64,000 nt of DNA from assembly GCA_003133245.1 (NCBI GenBank), contig PKWM01000048.1, forward strand, positions 1 to 64,000, written 5' to 3'. This DNA is from Rhodoferax sp. (lineage in GTDB: Bacteria; Pseudomonadota; Gammaproteobacteria; Burkholderiales; Burkholderiaceae_C). Position numbers and translations under genes: made by a program. Of the stretch, positions 48,457 through 56,688 are shown in pieces. Position 1 is the stretch's first letter. Each line of letters begins with the position of its first letter. A model generated the notes under the pieces. It ran no database searches. It saw only the letters and a program-made list of their open reading frames with translations, and was not told the DNA's origin.

Positions 48457-49134
48457 ATGAAGTTTCTTGATCACTTGGAGGAGTGGCTGGTCACCTTCCT
48501 GATGGCGGCTGCGACGCTGATCATCTTTGTTGCAGTGGTGCATCGTTACGCCGCCGGGTTGGCCATACCCGGCGTGCAAGACTGGCTTTTGACACTCAAC
48601 TTCGGTTGGGCGCAGGAGCTGACCATCATCATGTTTGTCTGGATGTGCAAGTTTGGTGCCGCCTACGGTGTGCGCACCGGTATTCACGTTGGTGTTGACG
48701 TCTTGATCAACCGTTTGAACGACAAGATGCGCGCCAAGTTCATCATTTTCGGCTTGGGCGCGGGTGCCCTGTTTACCGGCATTGTGGTGGTCCTGGCAAC
48801 CGGCTTTGTCTGGGACAACGGCGCGCATCACGCCTGGTTCAACCTGCTCGGCTTGCCGCTGGACGGTATACCCGAGGGGCCCACCACACCCGACTTGGAG
48901 TGGCCTACCTGGATGGTTTACAGCGCGGTGCCGCTGGGTAGCTGCCTGATGTGTTTTCGATTCCTGCAAGTAATGGTCGGTTTTATCAAGACCGGCGAGC
49001 TGCCCCATCATGACCAGGGCCACGTTGATGGCCTGGAAGCAGTGGCACCGCCGCTTGACATCAACAATCCCTACGCCATGAAAGACAACCTGCACCCGGA
49101 TGAGACACCCGAGAGCCAAGGAGACGCAAAATGA
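48457..49134 (+). CDS. dctQ: TRAP transporter small permease subunit (DctQ family)
   Basis: The 225-residue inner-membrane protein has four membrane segments (about 12-32, 55-75, 100-125, 155-180). The DctQ patterns are FGWAQELTIIMFVWMCKFGA and GIHVGVDVLI. It carries an insert between segments 3 and 4 and a hydrophilic C-terminal tail, as in longer DctQ forms. Its stop overlaps the dctM start by 4 bases. Confidence 0.92.
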   Translation: MKFLDHLEEWLVTFLMAAATLIIFVAVVHRYAAGLAIPGVQDWLLTLNFGWAQELTIIMFVWMCKFGAAYGVRTGIHVGVDVLINRLNDKMRAKFIIFGLGAGALFTGIVVVLATGFVWDNGAHHAWFNLLGLPLDGIPEGPTTPDLEWPTWMVYSAVPLGSCLMCFRFLQVMVGFIKTGELPHHDQGHVDGLEAVAPPLDINNPYAMKDNLHPDETPESQGDAK

Positions 49135-50414
49135 ACGCCTCCATCATCTTCGTGCTGTTGATCGTGCTCATGCTCACGGGCATGCCGATCTCCATTTCTC
49201 TGGGTCTGACGGTTCTGACCTTTCTGTTTGGCTTTACCCAGGTGCCTCTGGAGTCGGTGGCACTCAAGCTGTTTACCGGCATCGAAAAGTTCGAGATCAT
49301 GGCGATCCCGTTCTTCATCCTGGCAGGTAATTTTCTGACCCACGGCGGCGTCGCTAAACGCATGATCAACTTTGCCTCCAGCATGGTCGGTCATTGGTAC
49401 GGCGGCCTGGGTTTGGCCGGTGTGCTGGCCTGCGCCCTATTTGCGGCGGTGTCGGGCTCATCACCAGCAACGGTGGTGGCGATTGGCTCGATCCTGATGC
49501 CCGCCATGGTCAGGGCCGGCTTTCCGAAAAGCTTTGGTGCCGGCGTTATCACCACCTCGGGCGCTTTGGGCATTTTGATTCCGCCCTCGATCGTGATGGT
49601 GATGTACTCGGTGGCCACCAATACTTCGGTCGGCTCCTTGTTCATGGCCGGTGTCGTGCCTGGCTTCGCACTGGCCTGCGTGCTGGGCGGCGTCACCTGG
49701 TACCGGGCGCGCAAGTTCAACTACCCGCGCCTGCCCAAAGCGACTTGGGCCGAACGCTTCACAGCCTTCAAGACCTCGGCCTGGGGCTTGCTGCTGATCG
49801 TGATCGTGATGGGCGGCATCTACACCGGCCTGTTCACACCGACCGAAGCGGCGGCCATGAGCGCGGTCTATGCCTTCGTGGTGGCGGTATTTGTCTATAA
49901 GGATATGAAGCTCAAGGACGTGCCGCGGGTGCTTCTCAATTCGGCCAATATGTCGGCGATGTTGCTCTACATCATCACCAACGCCGTGATGTTCTCCTTC
50001 ATCATGGCCAATGAGAATATTCCGCAGGCACTGGCCGACTGGATGCTGGGCAATGGCCTGGGCATGGTCAGCTTCTTGCTGGCAGTCAACGTGATGCTGC
50101 TGCTCGCCGGGAATTTCATGGAGCCCTCCAGCATCGTGCTGATCTTCGCGCCGATCCTCTTTCCGGTGGCGATGAAACTGGGCATTGACCCGGTGCACTT
50201 TGGCATCATCATGGTGGTGAACATGGAAGTCGGCATGTGCCACCCGCCGGTGGGCTTGAACTTGTATGTTGCATCGGGCATTACCAAAATGGGCATTACC
50301 GAATTGACGGTCGCCGTCTGGCCCTGGTTGCTGGCGATGCTGGGTTTCCTGATGGTGGTGACTTACTGGCCTACGCTGTCGATCTGGCTACCGCGCACGT
50401 TGGGAATGATGTAG
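49131..50414 (+). CDS. dctM: TRAP transporter large permease subunit (DctM family)
   Basis: The 427-residue inner-membrane protein has about 12 membrane segments. The DctM hallmarks are GIEKFEIMAIPFFILAGNFL, AAVSGSSPATVVAIGSI, PPSIVMVMYSV and the C-terminal MCHPPVGLNLYVASGI. It performs sodium-coupled uptake with DctP and DctQ. Length is normal. A palindromic repeat follows its stop. Confidence 0.95.
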   Translation: MNASIIFVLLIVLMLTGMPISISLGLTVLTFLFGFTQVPLESVALKLFTGIEKFEIMAIPFFILAGNFLTHGGVAKRMINFASSMVGHWYGGLGLAGVLACALFAAVSGSSPATVVAIGSILMPAMVRAGFPKSFGAGVITTSGALGILIPPSIVMVMYSVATNTSVGSLFMAGVVPGFALACVLGGVTWYRARKFNYPRLPKATWAERFTAFKTSAWGLLLIVIVMGGIYTGLFTPTEAAAMSAVYAFVVAVFVYKDMKLKDVPRVLLNSANMSAMLLYIITNAVMFSFIMANENIPQALADWMLGNGLGMVSFLLAVNVMLLLAGNFMEPSSIVLIFAPILFPVAMKLGIDPVHFGIIMVVNMEVGMCHPPVGLNLYVASGITKMGITELTVAVWPWLLAMLGFLMVVTYWPTLSIWLPRTLGMM

Positions 50415-50450
50415 CAAGCTGGTTCTCAGACCCCAATTCATAAAACGTAT

Positions 50451-50558
50451 CGTCATTGCGAGGAGCGCAGCGACGCGGCAATCCATGAAATCGGGGGCAT
50501 GGATTGCCATGTCGCTGTCAGCCGCGTGGCTGCCACCGAGGCTACGCTCGCAATGACG
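50451..50558. repeat. Interspersed palindromic repeat (CGTCATTGCGAG type), copy B
   Basis: One hundred and eight bases with the same 12-base inverted ends as copy A and the inner GGCAATCCAT / ATGGATTGCC pair. About 30 extra bases (near 50510-50540) form an additional hairpin (GTCAGCCGCG / GTGGCTGCC). It lies between the convergent dctM and MEMO-family genes and may serve as a terminator for both. Confidence 0.8.
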
Positions 50559-50571
50559 AAGTTATTTCACG

Positions 50572-51366
50572 TTAAGCCAAGACCAACGCCGCGTAACCGA
50601 CGACGCGGTCCTTGTCACCGGCTGTGTCGCCTGAGTTGCAAAGCTCAAGTAGCTCAGGCTGTAGGTGATGGTGTTGCGCCGCCAGCAACAGACCGTTGAC
50701 CGGGGTCGCACCGCAAGCCTGTTCGTGGCTGATTGGGCCGCTCAGGTCCATGACGCATTGCACCGTCTGACGATCAAGCGCCTGCGCCGATCGGTACGAC
50801 AAAAAATGAGACAGGTCAGAGCTGATGACGATCAGCGTCTCGGCTCCGCCCCAGAGCGCTTCCAGCACTTGGGCCACCTCAGCCGCCGTGGCATCACCCA
50901 CCGCCAGCGGCACCAGTTTGAAATCAGTCAGAACCATTTGCAGGAATGGCAGTTGCACCTCCAGCGAGTGTTCCTGCGCGTGGGCCGCCGGGCTCACGAC
51001 GACTTGGGGCAAATGGTTGATGGCGTCCACCCCCGCCTGATCGATTTCAATCCTGCCCAAGGGGGTGGCAAAGACATCCGCGCCCGGCAGCGCCAAACCG
51101 CGCACTGGCACCCGGTGTACCGGGCCCAGCAAAACCACGCGCCGGATCGTGTTGCGTCCGTTGGCCAGGCGCGCATAAGCCCGCGCCGCCGTTGCGCCGG
51201 AATAGATGTAGCCGGCATGCGGCACGATGATGGCCTTGGGCACCTCGACGTCTGAGCCCATGCCCGAGCGCGCCTTGTCCAACATGGCCAGCACCGCGCT
51301 CGACAAAGTCTGAGCCTGCCCCGGATAGAAAGCGCCGGCAACGGCGGCTTGACGGATTTGACGCAT
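50572..51366 (-). CDS. MEMO-family protein (AmmeMemoRadiSam system protein B)
   Basis: The 264-residue protein belongs to the MEMO/AmmeMemoRadiSam B family, a dioxygenase-like fold. It has VAGAFYPG, PHAGYIYSGATAARAY, VVLLGPVHRVP, EHSLEVQLPFLQ and SSDLSHFLSY, including the conserved His residues of a metal pocket. The usual partners (the AMMECR1 protein and a radical SAM protein) are not next to it here. The biochemical role is unclear. The ATG at 51366 follows GGGGGT; a TTG at 51378 is the alternative. Confidence 0.88.
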   Translation of the reverse strand: MRQIRQAAVAGAFYPGQAQTLSSAVLAMLDKARSGMGSDVEVPKAIIVPHAGYIYSGATAARAYARLANGRNTIRRVVLLGPVHRVPVRGLALPGADVFATPLGRIEIDQAGVDAINHLPQVVVSPAAHAQEHSLEVQLPFLQMVLTDFKLVPLAVGDATAAEVAQVLEALWGGAETLIVISSDLSHFLSYRSAQALDRQTVQCVMDLSGPISHEQACGATPVNGLLLAAQHHHLQPELLELCNSGDTAGDKDRVVGYAALVLA

Positions 51367-51460
51367 GGTGACCCCCAAAATTTAATTCTGGATGCGTTCG
51401 AGAAAATAAGCAATGGGACGCGACAATTTCGCCGTAATCACCTGCTTGGCAAAGGCGTTC

Positions 51461-52414
51461 TCATAAGCAAGCACTTTGCTTGCGCATCAGCGTGCTCTTG
51501 CCAAACAGGCTCTCAATCAAATCGACTGCCAGCTCGGCGGTCTGGTTGCGCAGGTCGAGCGCCGGATTGAGTTCGACCAGATCGAGCGAAGCCAGACGAC
51601 CGGTATCGGCAATCATCTCCATGCACAACTGGGCCTCGCGGTAAGTCGGACCGCCGCGCACCGTGGTGCCCACGCCAGGCGCAATATCGGGGTCGAGAAA
51701 GTCAACGTCCAGGCTCACGTGCAAATGGGTGTCGGCACCGACCAGCGCCAACGCCAGCTCCATCGCAGCGCGCATGCCCATCTCGTCGATGTAACGCATA
51801 TCGAAAACTTCAATGCCGATATCGTGCACAAGGCGTTTCTCGCCGGCGTCAACGCTACGGATGCCGATCTGGCGAATCTCTTTGGGACTCAAAGCCGGCA
51901 CCTGCCCGGACATTTCAATCAGCGCTTGCGGGCCGTGGCCGCACAGGCAGGCTACCGGCATGCCATGAATGTTGCCGCTCGGCGTGAGCGTGGCTGTGTT
52001 GAAATCCGCGTGCGCGTCAAACCACAGCACGCGCAGCTTTTTGCCTTGCTCGCGGCAGTGGCGCGCCACTGCGCTGATGGAGCCAATCGCCAGACTGTGG
52101 TCGCCGCCAAGCGTGATCGGCAAGCGACCCGTTTTGAGTTCGGCGTAAGTGGCGTCGTGCAGCAACTGGTTCCATTGCACTACTTCCCTTAAATGGCGAA
52201 AGCCATTGACGGCCACTTGCCACGGATTCGCGGGACCCACCAGATTGCCGCAGTCTTTGACATCCAGGCCAGAATGGGCAATCGCCTGCGCGATACCAGC
52301 CACGCGTAGCGCCTCCGGACCCATGCGGGCGCCGAGCATGCCGGCACCGATGTCGGTTGGCGCGCCGATCAGGCTGACGCCGCAGCCGGCCACGCTGACG
52401 TCAAGCGCAATCAT
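51461..52414 (-). CDS. rocF: Arginase
   Basis: Arginase hydrolyses arginine to ornithine and urea with a binuclear manganese site. From the ATG at 52414 the protein has 317 residues. It carries the metal motifs GGDHSLAIGS, WFDAHADFN and SLDVDFLDP plus GVGTTVRGGPTYREA. An earlier ATG at 52501 would add 29 residues that look unlike the family, though GGTGG lies right before it. The start is uncertain. Ornithine and its products can feed proline metabolism, for which proC and putA are present in the window. Confidence 0.93.
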   Translation of the reverse strand: MIALDVSVAGCGVSLIGAPTDIGAGMLGARMGPEALRVAGIAQAIAHSGLDVKDCGNLVGPANPWQVAVNGFRHLREVVQWNQLLHDATYAELKTGRLPITLGGDHSLAIGSISAVARHCREQGKKLRVLWFDAHADFNTATLTPSGNIHGMPVACLCGHGPQALIEMSGQVPALSPKEIRQIGIRSVDAGEKRLVHDIGIEVFDMRYIDEMGMRAAMELALALVGADTHLHVSLDVDFLDPDIAPGVGTTVRGGPTYREAQLCMEMIADTGRLASLDLVELNPALDLRNQTAELAVDLIESLFGKSTLMRKQSACL

Positions 52415-52530
52415 GGCAGGCGTGAGGAGAGTGGCGTTGGTTTTGTCGGCGGTCACGGTCGTCACTATATCAGCGCCGCACACCGACTCCGAGCCCAGCA
52501 TCCACCTTGAAACTTATCGCTTGTCCTGAG

Positions 52531-52690
52531 GATGCTCTGCATAACTCCACACGGCGTGTGCTAGCGCGGCCTCGGGCGGTCTGCGGCGTTGCATTTATTG
52601 CCAATAGCACGCGCTATTGGCCGCAAAATGCGCCTAGCATCCCATCCCGATCCGCACTGCACCCACTCGCGTTGAGTTATGCAGAGCATC
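52531..52690. repeat. MITE-like palindromic repeat, copy 2
   Basis: The 160-base element has perfect 17-base terminal inverted repeats GATGCTCTGCATAACTC / GAGTTATGCAGAGCATC. A stretch of about 50 bases in its left half is identical to copy 1, including the arm CATTTATTGCCAATAGC. The right arm of the inner stem has drifted. It fills most of the gap between the divergent arginase and nikMN genes, so promoters of both must lie at its edges. The rest of 52415-52811 holds an AT-rich stretch (52765-52795) just before nikMN. Confidence 0.87.
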
Positions 52691-52811
52691 CTGGCGTGCA
52701 GCAAGCCAGCCGATTCGTTTGCATCGGCATTGCCTTCGCCCTGCGTTCTGGATAAATAATACGATAAAATAAATCATCACACAATCAATATTTTCTTTAG
52801 GAGACTTCACC

Positions 52812-53897
52812 ATGCACATGGCCGATGCATTGCTTTCCCCCGCCGTTGGAGTCACTTTCTGGCTCGCATCCGGTACCGCCCTGGCCTGGAGCGCACGAAA
52901 AGTACGCCATGATGATCGCGCCCATCTGGTGCCCCTGATGGGCGTGCTGGGGGCTTTTGTGTTTGCAGCAATGATGATCAATTTCACCATACCGGGAACC
53001 GGCTCAAGCGGGCATATCGGTGGCGGACTGCTGCTGTCCATTCTGATCGGGCCGCATGCCGCATTAATTGTGATTGCCTCGGTGCTGACGGTGCAGGCCT
53101 TGTTTTTTGCCGATGGTGGCATTCTGGCCTTGGGAGCCAATATTTTCAACGTCGGCGTGTGTACCTGCCTGGTGGCCTACCCCTTGCTTTACCGGCCACT
53201 GCTTGCTTTCGCCGGCGCATCGCCCTCACCGCGTCGGCTGGGCGCGATCACGGTGCTCGCGGCTGTGGTTGGTTTGCAATTGGGTGCTCTGGGGGTGGTG
53301 ACCGAAACCCAGCTCTCGGGTATCAGCAGCCTGCCCTTGAGCACTTTTCTGTTGCTGATGCAGCCGATTCATTTGGCCATTGGTCTGGTAGAAGGCGTGG
53401 CCAGCGCCGCCTTGATTTTGTTTATGCGCCAGGCGCGCCCCGACCTGTTTGCCACGTCAGTTCTGGCGTTACCGGTTGCTCCAAAACGTGTACCCTTTCC
53501 GACCCGGTTAATCGCTGGCCTGGGGGCGCTGGCGCTGCTGGTCGCAGGCGTATTCTCATGGTTTGCCTCGGTCCAACCCGATGGTCTTGAATGGTCTATT
53601 ACCCGCACCACGGGTCACCCCGAGCTACAGACCACAGAGTCGGCGCTGCACGCCAGCCTGTCCGCAGTACAAAAGAAGTTGGCGCTATTTGTCAATTACA
53701 AGTTCCCCCTGGCTGCCAAACCGGATACGCCAGATATCGCGACAAGGTCTGGCTCTGGCAAGGTTGCGAAACAAGTATGGCCAGCGGTTGACGCGGGCAC
53801 CTCACTGGCAGGCATCATTGGCGGCGCGGCAACGCTGACCTTGGTGATGGGCGTTGGCTACGTGCTCAGGCGGCGCAAAGTCCGTGCCGCCTTGTGA
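52812..53897 (+). CDS. nikMN: Nickel/cobalt ECF transporter substrate component (fused NikM-NikN / CbiM-PDGLE)
   Basis: The 361-residue inner-membrane protein starts Met-His-Met-Ala-Asp, whose N-terminus and His2 form the metal site in this family. It has about seven membrane segments (GTGSSGHIGGGLLLSILIGP, GGILALGANIFNVGV). The C-terminal part carries a PDGLE-type segment (SVQPDGLEWS), which is the NikN function fused on. AGGAG lies 8 bases before the ATG. The stop overlaps nikQ. NikR encoded downstream argues for nickel rather than cobalt. Confidence 0.9.
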   Translation: MHMADALLSPAVGVTFWLASGTALAWSARKVRHDDRAHLVPLMGVLGAFVFAAMMINFTIPGTGSSGHIGGGLLLSILIGPHAALIVIASVLTVQALFFADGGILALGANIFNVGVCTCLVAYPLLYRPLLAFAGASPSPRRLGAITVLAAVVGLQLGALGVVTETQLSGISSLPLSTFLLLMQPIHLAIGLVEGVASAALILFMRQARPDLFATSVLALPVAPKRVPFPTRLIAGLGALALLVAGVFSWFASVQPDGLEWSITRTTGHPELQTTESALHASLSAVQKKLALFVNYKFPLAAKPDTPDIATRSGSGKVAKQVWPAVDAGTSLAGIIGGAATLTLVMGVGYVLRRRKVRAAL

Positions 53898-54706
53898 GCA
53901 GTATCAACACCGCGTTGCGCGACTTCGATTCGCTGGACGCATTGGCAACCCGGCCCACACGTTTGTCGGCCATCGACCCGCGCGCCAAAATTTTGGCAAC
54001 ACTGGGTTTCATCATCACGGTGGTGTCATTTGACCGCTATGTGGTGGCTGCCTTGTTGCCGTTTGCCCTGTTTCCGGTCGCCATGGCTGGACTGGGTGAA
54101 ATTTCACTGCGCATGATTGCGCGCAAGCTGCTGATCGCCTCGCCTTTTGCAGTGATGGTCGGGCTGTTTAACCCTTGGCTGGATCAACAGCCTGTGCTGC
54201 AATTGCTGGGTTACCCCATCGCTGGTGGCTGGGTGTCATTTGCCTCCATCTTGATTCGTTTCTGCCTGACTGTTGCCGCCGCGCTGATTCTGGTGGCCAG
54301 CACCGGATTTCACCAGGTCTGCGTCGGTTTGAGGCGTTTGGGACTGCCGCAAGTGTTTACCACGCAGTTGCTGTTTTTGCATCGTTATGCCCTGGTACTG
54401 GCAGGCGAAGCCGGGCGCATGAGCCTGGCACGCGAACTGCGCTCGGGCGCTCGCGGCGCTTTGCCCCTGGCAGTCTTCGGCTCCTTGCTGGGGCACTTGC
54501 TTTTGCGCGCCATGGAGCGCGCCCAACGCATTTACCAGGCGATGGTCGCACGCGGTTTCGACGGCGAATTGCGATCCCGTCAAGTGCTTGCCTGGCGTGG
54601 TTTGGACTCGCTATTTTTACTCGTCTGCTGGGGCGGTTTTTTGTTGGCGCGCCAGCTTGACGTGACGCATCTGCTAGGTCTGCTGTTATTGGGGCACTTG
54701 TCGTGA
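53894..54706 (+). CDS. nikQ: ECF transporter transmembrane component (NikQ/CbiQ)
   Basis: The 270-residue inner-membrane protein is the T component that couples the ATPase to NikMN. It has about six membrane segments. The coupling helices show the family's Ala-Arg-Gly and related patterns: LARELRSGARG at about residue 178 and AMVARGFDGEL at about 215. It starts with GTG overlapping nikMN by 4 bases and ends overlapping nikO by 4 bases. Confidence 0.9.
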   Translation: MSSINTALRDFDSLDALATRPTRLSAIDPRAKILATLGFIITVVSFDRYVVAALLPFALFPVAMAGLGEISLRMIARKLLIASPFAVMVGLFNPWLDQQPVLQLLGYPIAGGWVSFASILIRFCLTVAAALILVASTGFHQVCVGLRRLGLPQVFTTQLLFLHRYALVLAGEAGRMSLARELRSGARGALPLAVFGSLLGHLLLRAMERAQRIYQAMVARGFDGELRSRQVLAWRGLDSLFLLVCWGGFLLARQLDVTHLLGLLLLGHLS

Positions 54707-55437
54707 GCCACCACATTGTCCAGGCACGCGAGCTGTCCTATGCTTACCCGGATGGGCAACAGGCCTTGCAAAACCTGAACTTCAGCATCCACCACGGTGA
54801 ATCAGTGGGCGTAATTGGCAGCAACGGCGCTGGCAAATCGACGCTGCTACTGCACCTCAATGGTGTGCTCAAGCCCACGGCCGGAGAAGTCAGGATCGGT
54901 GATTTTCCTGTTTGCAAGGCCACCCTGACTGAGGTTAGGCGCACCGTGGGGCTGGTGTTTCAAGACCCGGATGACCAGCTATTTATGCCCACCGTATATG
55001 ACGATGTGGCTTTTGGCCCCATCAACATGGGTTTGCCCGCTACTGAAGTGAACGCACTGGTTGTGCACGCATTGGCCACTGTCGGTGCTGGTTATTTGGC
55101 GCAGCGCCCACCTTATCGGCTCTCGGGAGGCGAGAAACGTGCAGTGGCAATTGCCGCAGTGCTGGCGATGTCACCGTCGATTCTGGTCATGGACGAACCC
55201 AGCGCTGGCCTGGACCCGGCGGCTCGTCGCCGACTGATCAACTTGCTCAAGGGGTTTAACCACACAAAAATTATTGCCACGCATGACCTGGACCTGGTGC
55301 TTGACCTCTGCTCGCGCGTGCTGGTGATGCGCGAAGGCCGCATTGAGGCCGATGGTTCGCCAGAAGCCATCTTTGCCGATGCAGAATTACTGAAACGCTG
55401 TCATCTTGAGTTGCCACTGAGCTTGCAAAGGCGCTAA
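54703..55437 (+). CDS. nikO: ECF transporter ATPase (NikO/CbiO)
   Basis: The 244-residue ATPase has Walker A GSNGAGKST, the Q-loop region LVFQDPDDQLF (typical of ECF ATPases), signature LSGGEKRAVAIAAVL and Walker B ILVMDEPSAGLD. It starts with GTG overlapping nikQ and is the last gene of the transporter unit. A large inverted repeat begins at its stop codon. Confidence 0.93.
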   Translation: MSHHIVQARELSYAYPDGQQALQNLNFSIHHGESVGVIGSNGAGKSTLLLHLNGVLKPTAGEVRIGDFPVCKATLTEVRRTVGLVFQDPDDQLFMPTVYDDVAFGPINMGLPATEVNALVVHALATVGAGYLAQRPPYRLSGGEKRAVAIAAVLAMSPSILVMDEPSAGLDPAARRRLINLLKGFNHTKIIATHDLDLVLDLCSRVLVMREGRIEADGSPEAIFADAELLKRCHLELPLSLQRR

Positions 55438-55540
55438 TTCCATTTCCAGTTCAATGCGATATGTCGTTGCACCTCCTGGCCGCACCTGAAGTGCTGTCTG
55501 CGTCGGTGCGCCTAATCTCGCATTGAACTGGAAACGGAAT
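55437..55540. repeat. Long inverted repeat between nikO and nikR
   Basis: Arms of 23 bases with one mismatch (55437-55459 and 55518-55540; core TTTCCAGTTCAATGCGA, perfect over 17 bases) flank a 58-base centre that has its own CGCACC/GGTGCG pair. It starts at the nikO stop and ends 26 bases before the convergent nikR stop. It could be a bidirectional terminator or a small mobile repeat; it is unrelated to the other repeats in the window. Confidence 0.75.
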
Positions 55541-55566
55541 AAGGCCTTGGAAAAAAGCACGAGCCA

Positions 55567-56061
55567 TCAGGTCTTGGGTTTCAGATGAAAGTGGGTGTGC
55601 TCTGCTTCGCCGGGTACAGGGTCATGGTGGTGTTCGTGTGGCTTTTTCTGCCCGCCATTGAAATCTACCGCCACCAAATTGAGCTGGCCATGACGCACGC
55701 CACGCTCGGCCATCAAGGCATCAGAAAAAGCGCGCACCGATGCTGTGGCCCCGCGAAGAATGACGCTTTCGATGCAACTGTCGTGGTCCAGGTGCGCGTG
55801 CAAAGTAGCCAGCGTCAGATCGTGTTGCTCATGCTGAAGGGTGGTCAGGCGCTCGGCCAGATCGCGCTCATAGTGGTTATAAACATACGACAGATTGGCC
55901 ACGCAATGCCCACCCTGCTCGCCCACTGTGCGCGCGGCTTCCAGATGCGAGCGAACCAGGTCGCGCACAGCCTCCGAGCGGTTCTTGTAGCCACGCGCTG
56001 CGATCAGTTGGTCAAATTCGATGGCCAACGCGGTATCAATTGAGATTGTGATTCGTTCCAT
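55567..56061 (-). CDS. nikR: Nickel-responsive repressor NikR
   Basis: NikR represses nickel uptake genes when nickel is bound. From the ATG at 56061 the protein has 164 residues. It has an N-terminal ribbon-helix-helix domain (ERITISIDTALAIEFDQLI) and a C-terminal ACT-like metal domain. The nickel ligands His77, His88, His90 and Cys96 (LHAHLDHDSC) sit one position off the E. coli numbering. A His-rich tail (HEHHHD and HTHFH) extends it by about 25 residues and may store or sense metal. It is convergent with nikMNQO. I see no clear full NikR palindrome upstream of nikMN. Confidence 0.93.
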   Translation of the reverse strand: MERITISIDTALAIEFDQLIAARGYKNRSEAVRDLVRSHLEAARTVGEQGGHCVANLSYVYNHYERDLAERLTTLQHEQHDLTLATLHAHLDHDSCIESVILRGATASVRAFSDALMAERGVRHGQLNLVAVDFNGGQKKPHEHHHDPVPGEAEHTHFHLKPKT

Positions 56062-56165
56062 GGTGTCCAATCAACAGGCGATTTTGCCCCCATCGTTTAA
56101 GTTTTGTGTCGACTGTTGCCGACACGCTGGTGAGTTCCTGCGCCGCATATTTGTGCTTTGCTGGC

Positions 56166-56594
56166 TTACTTTGAGAGCGCGTCGCGAATTTGCCGCAACA
56201 GAACAATGTCTTCCGGCGTGGCAGGTGGTGGTGCAGGGGGCGTCCTTTTCTTGATGCGGTTGATCTGGCGAATCATCATGAAGATGATGAAAGCCAGGAT
56301 CAAGAAGTTGACCGCCACAGTGATAAAGTTTCCGTAGGCGAAGACTGGGACGCCAGCCTTGGTCAGCGCCTCATAGGTCATCGGACCCTTGAATGCAGCC
56401 GGCGGGTCGGAAAGCAGTACAAAATAGTTGGAGAAGTCAAGACCACCCACGACCCTGCCGACCAGCGGCATGATGAGATCTTTGACGATCGAATCGACGA
56501 TCTTGCCAAAAGCGGCACCGACAATGACACCAACCGCGAGGTCGACGACGTTACCTCTCATGGCAAACTCTTTGAAGTCAGATGCGATGCTCAT
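56166..56594 (-). CDS. mscL: Large-conductance mechanosensitive channel
   Basis: MscL opens on membrane tension to release solutes under hypo-osmotic shock. The 142-residue protein begins [20 protein letters not shown] and continues [19 protein letters not shown], the N-terminal helix and first membrane segment. The second segment is [20 protein letters not shown], and the C-terminal helix has [14 protein letters not shown]. Full length. It is between nikR and putA in the same direction. Confidence 0.97.
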   Translation of the reverse strand: MSIASDFKEFAMRGNVVDLAVGVIVGAAFGKIVDSIVKDLIMPLVGRVVGGLDFSNYFVLLSDPPAAFKGPMTYEALTKAGVPVFAYGNFITVAVNFLILAFIIFMMIRQINRIKKRTPPAPPPATPEDIVLLRQIRDALSK

Positions 56595-56688
56595 TTGAAG
56601 CCTTCGTTTTAAATGATGAGGACAATATTCTGCTACGACGAATTCAGTTTAAACCGAAATCTTCCTGCGATTAGAGTGCCATCAGGGG

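Noticed and set aside
35917-52690. CRISPR-like array from repeated sequences
   Set aside because: The repeats are few, kilobases apart, palindromic, and without regular spacers; no cas gene is present.
52741-52811. NikR operator upstream of nikMN
   Set aside because: The AT-rich stretch has ATACGA and TCATCA but not the spacing of the known NikR palindrome, so I do not call it.
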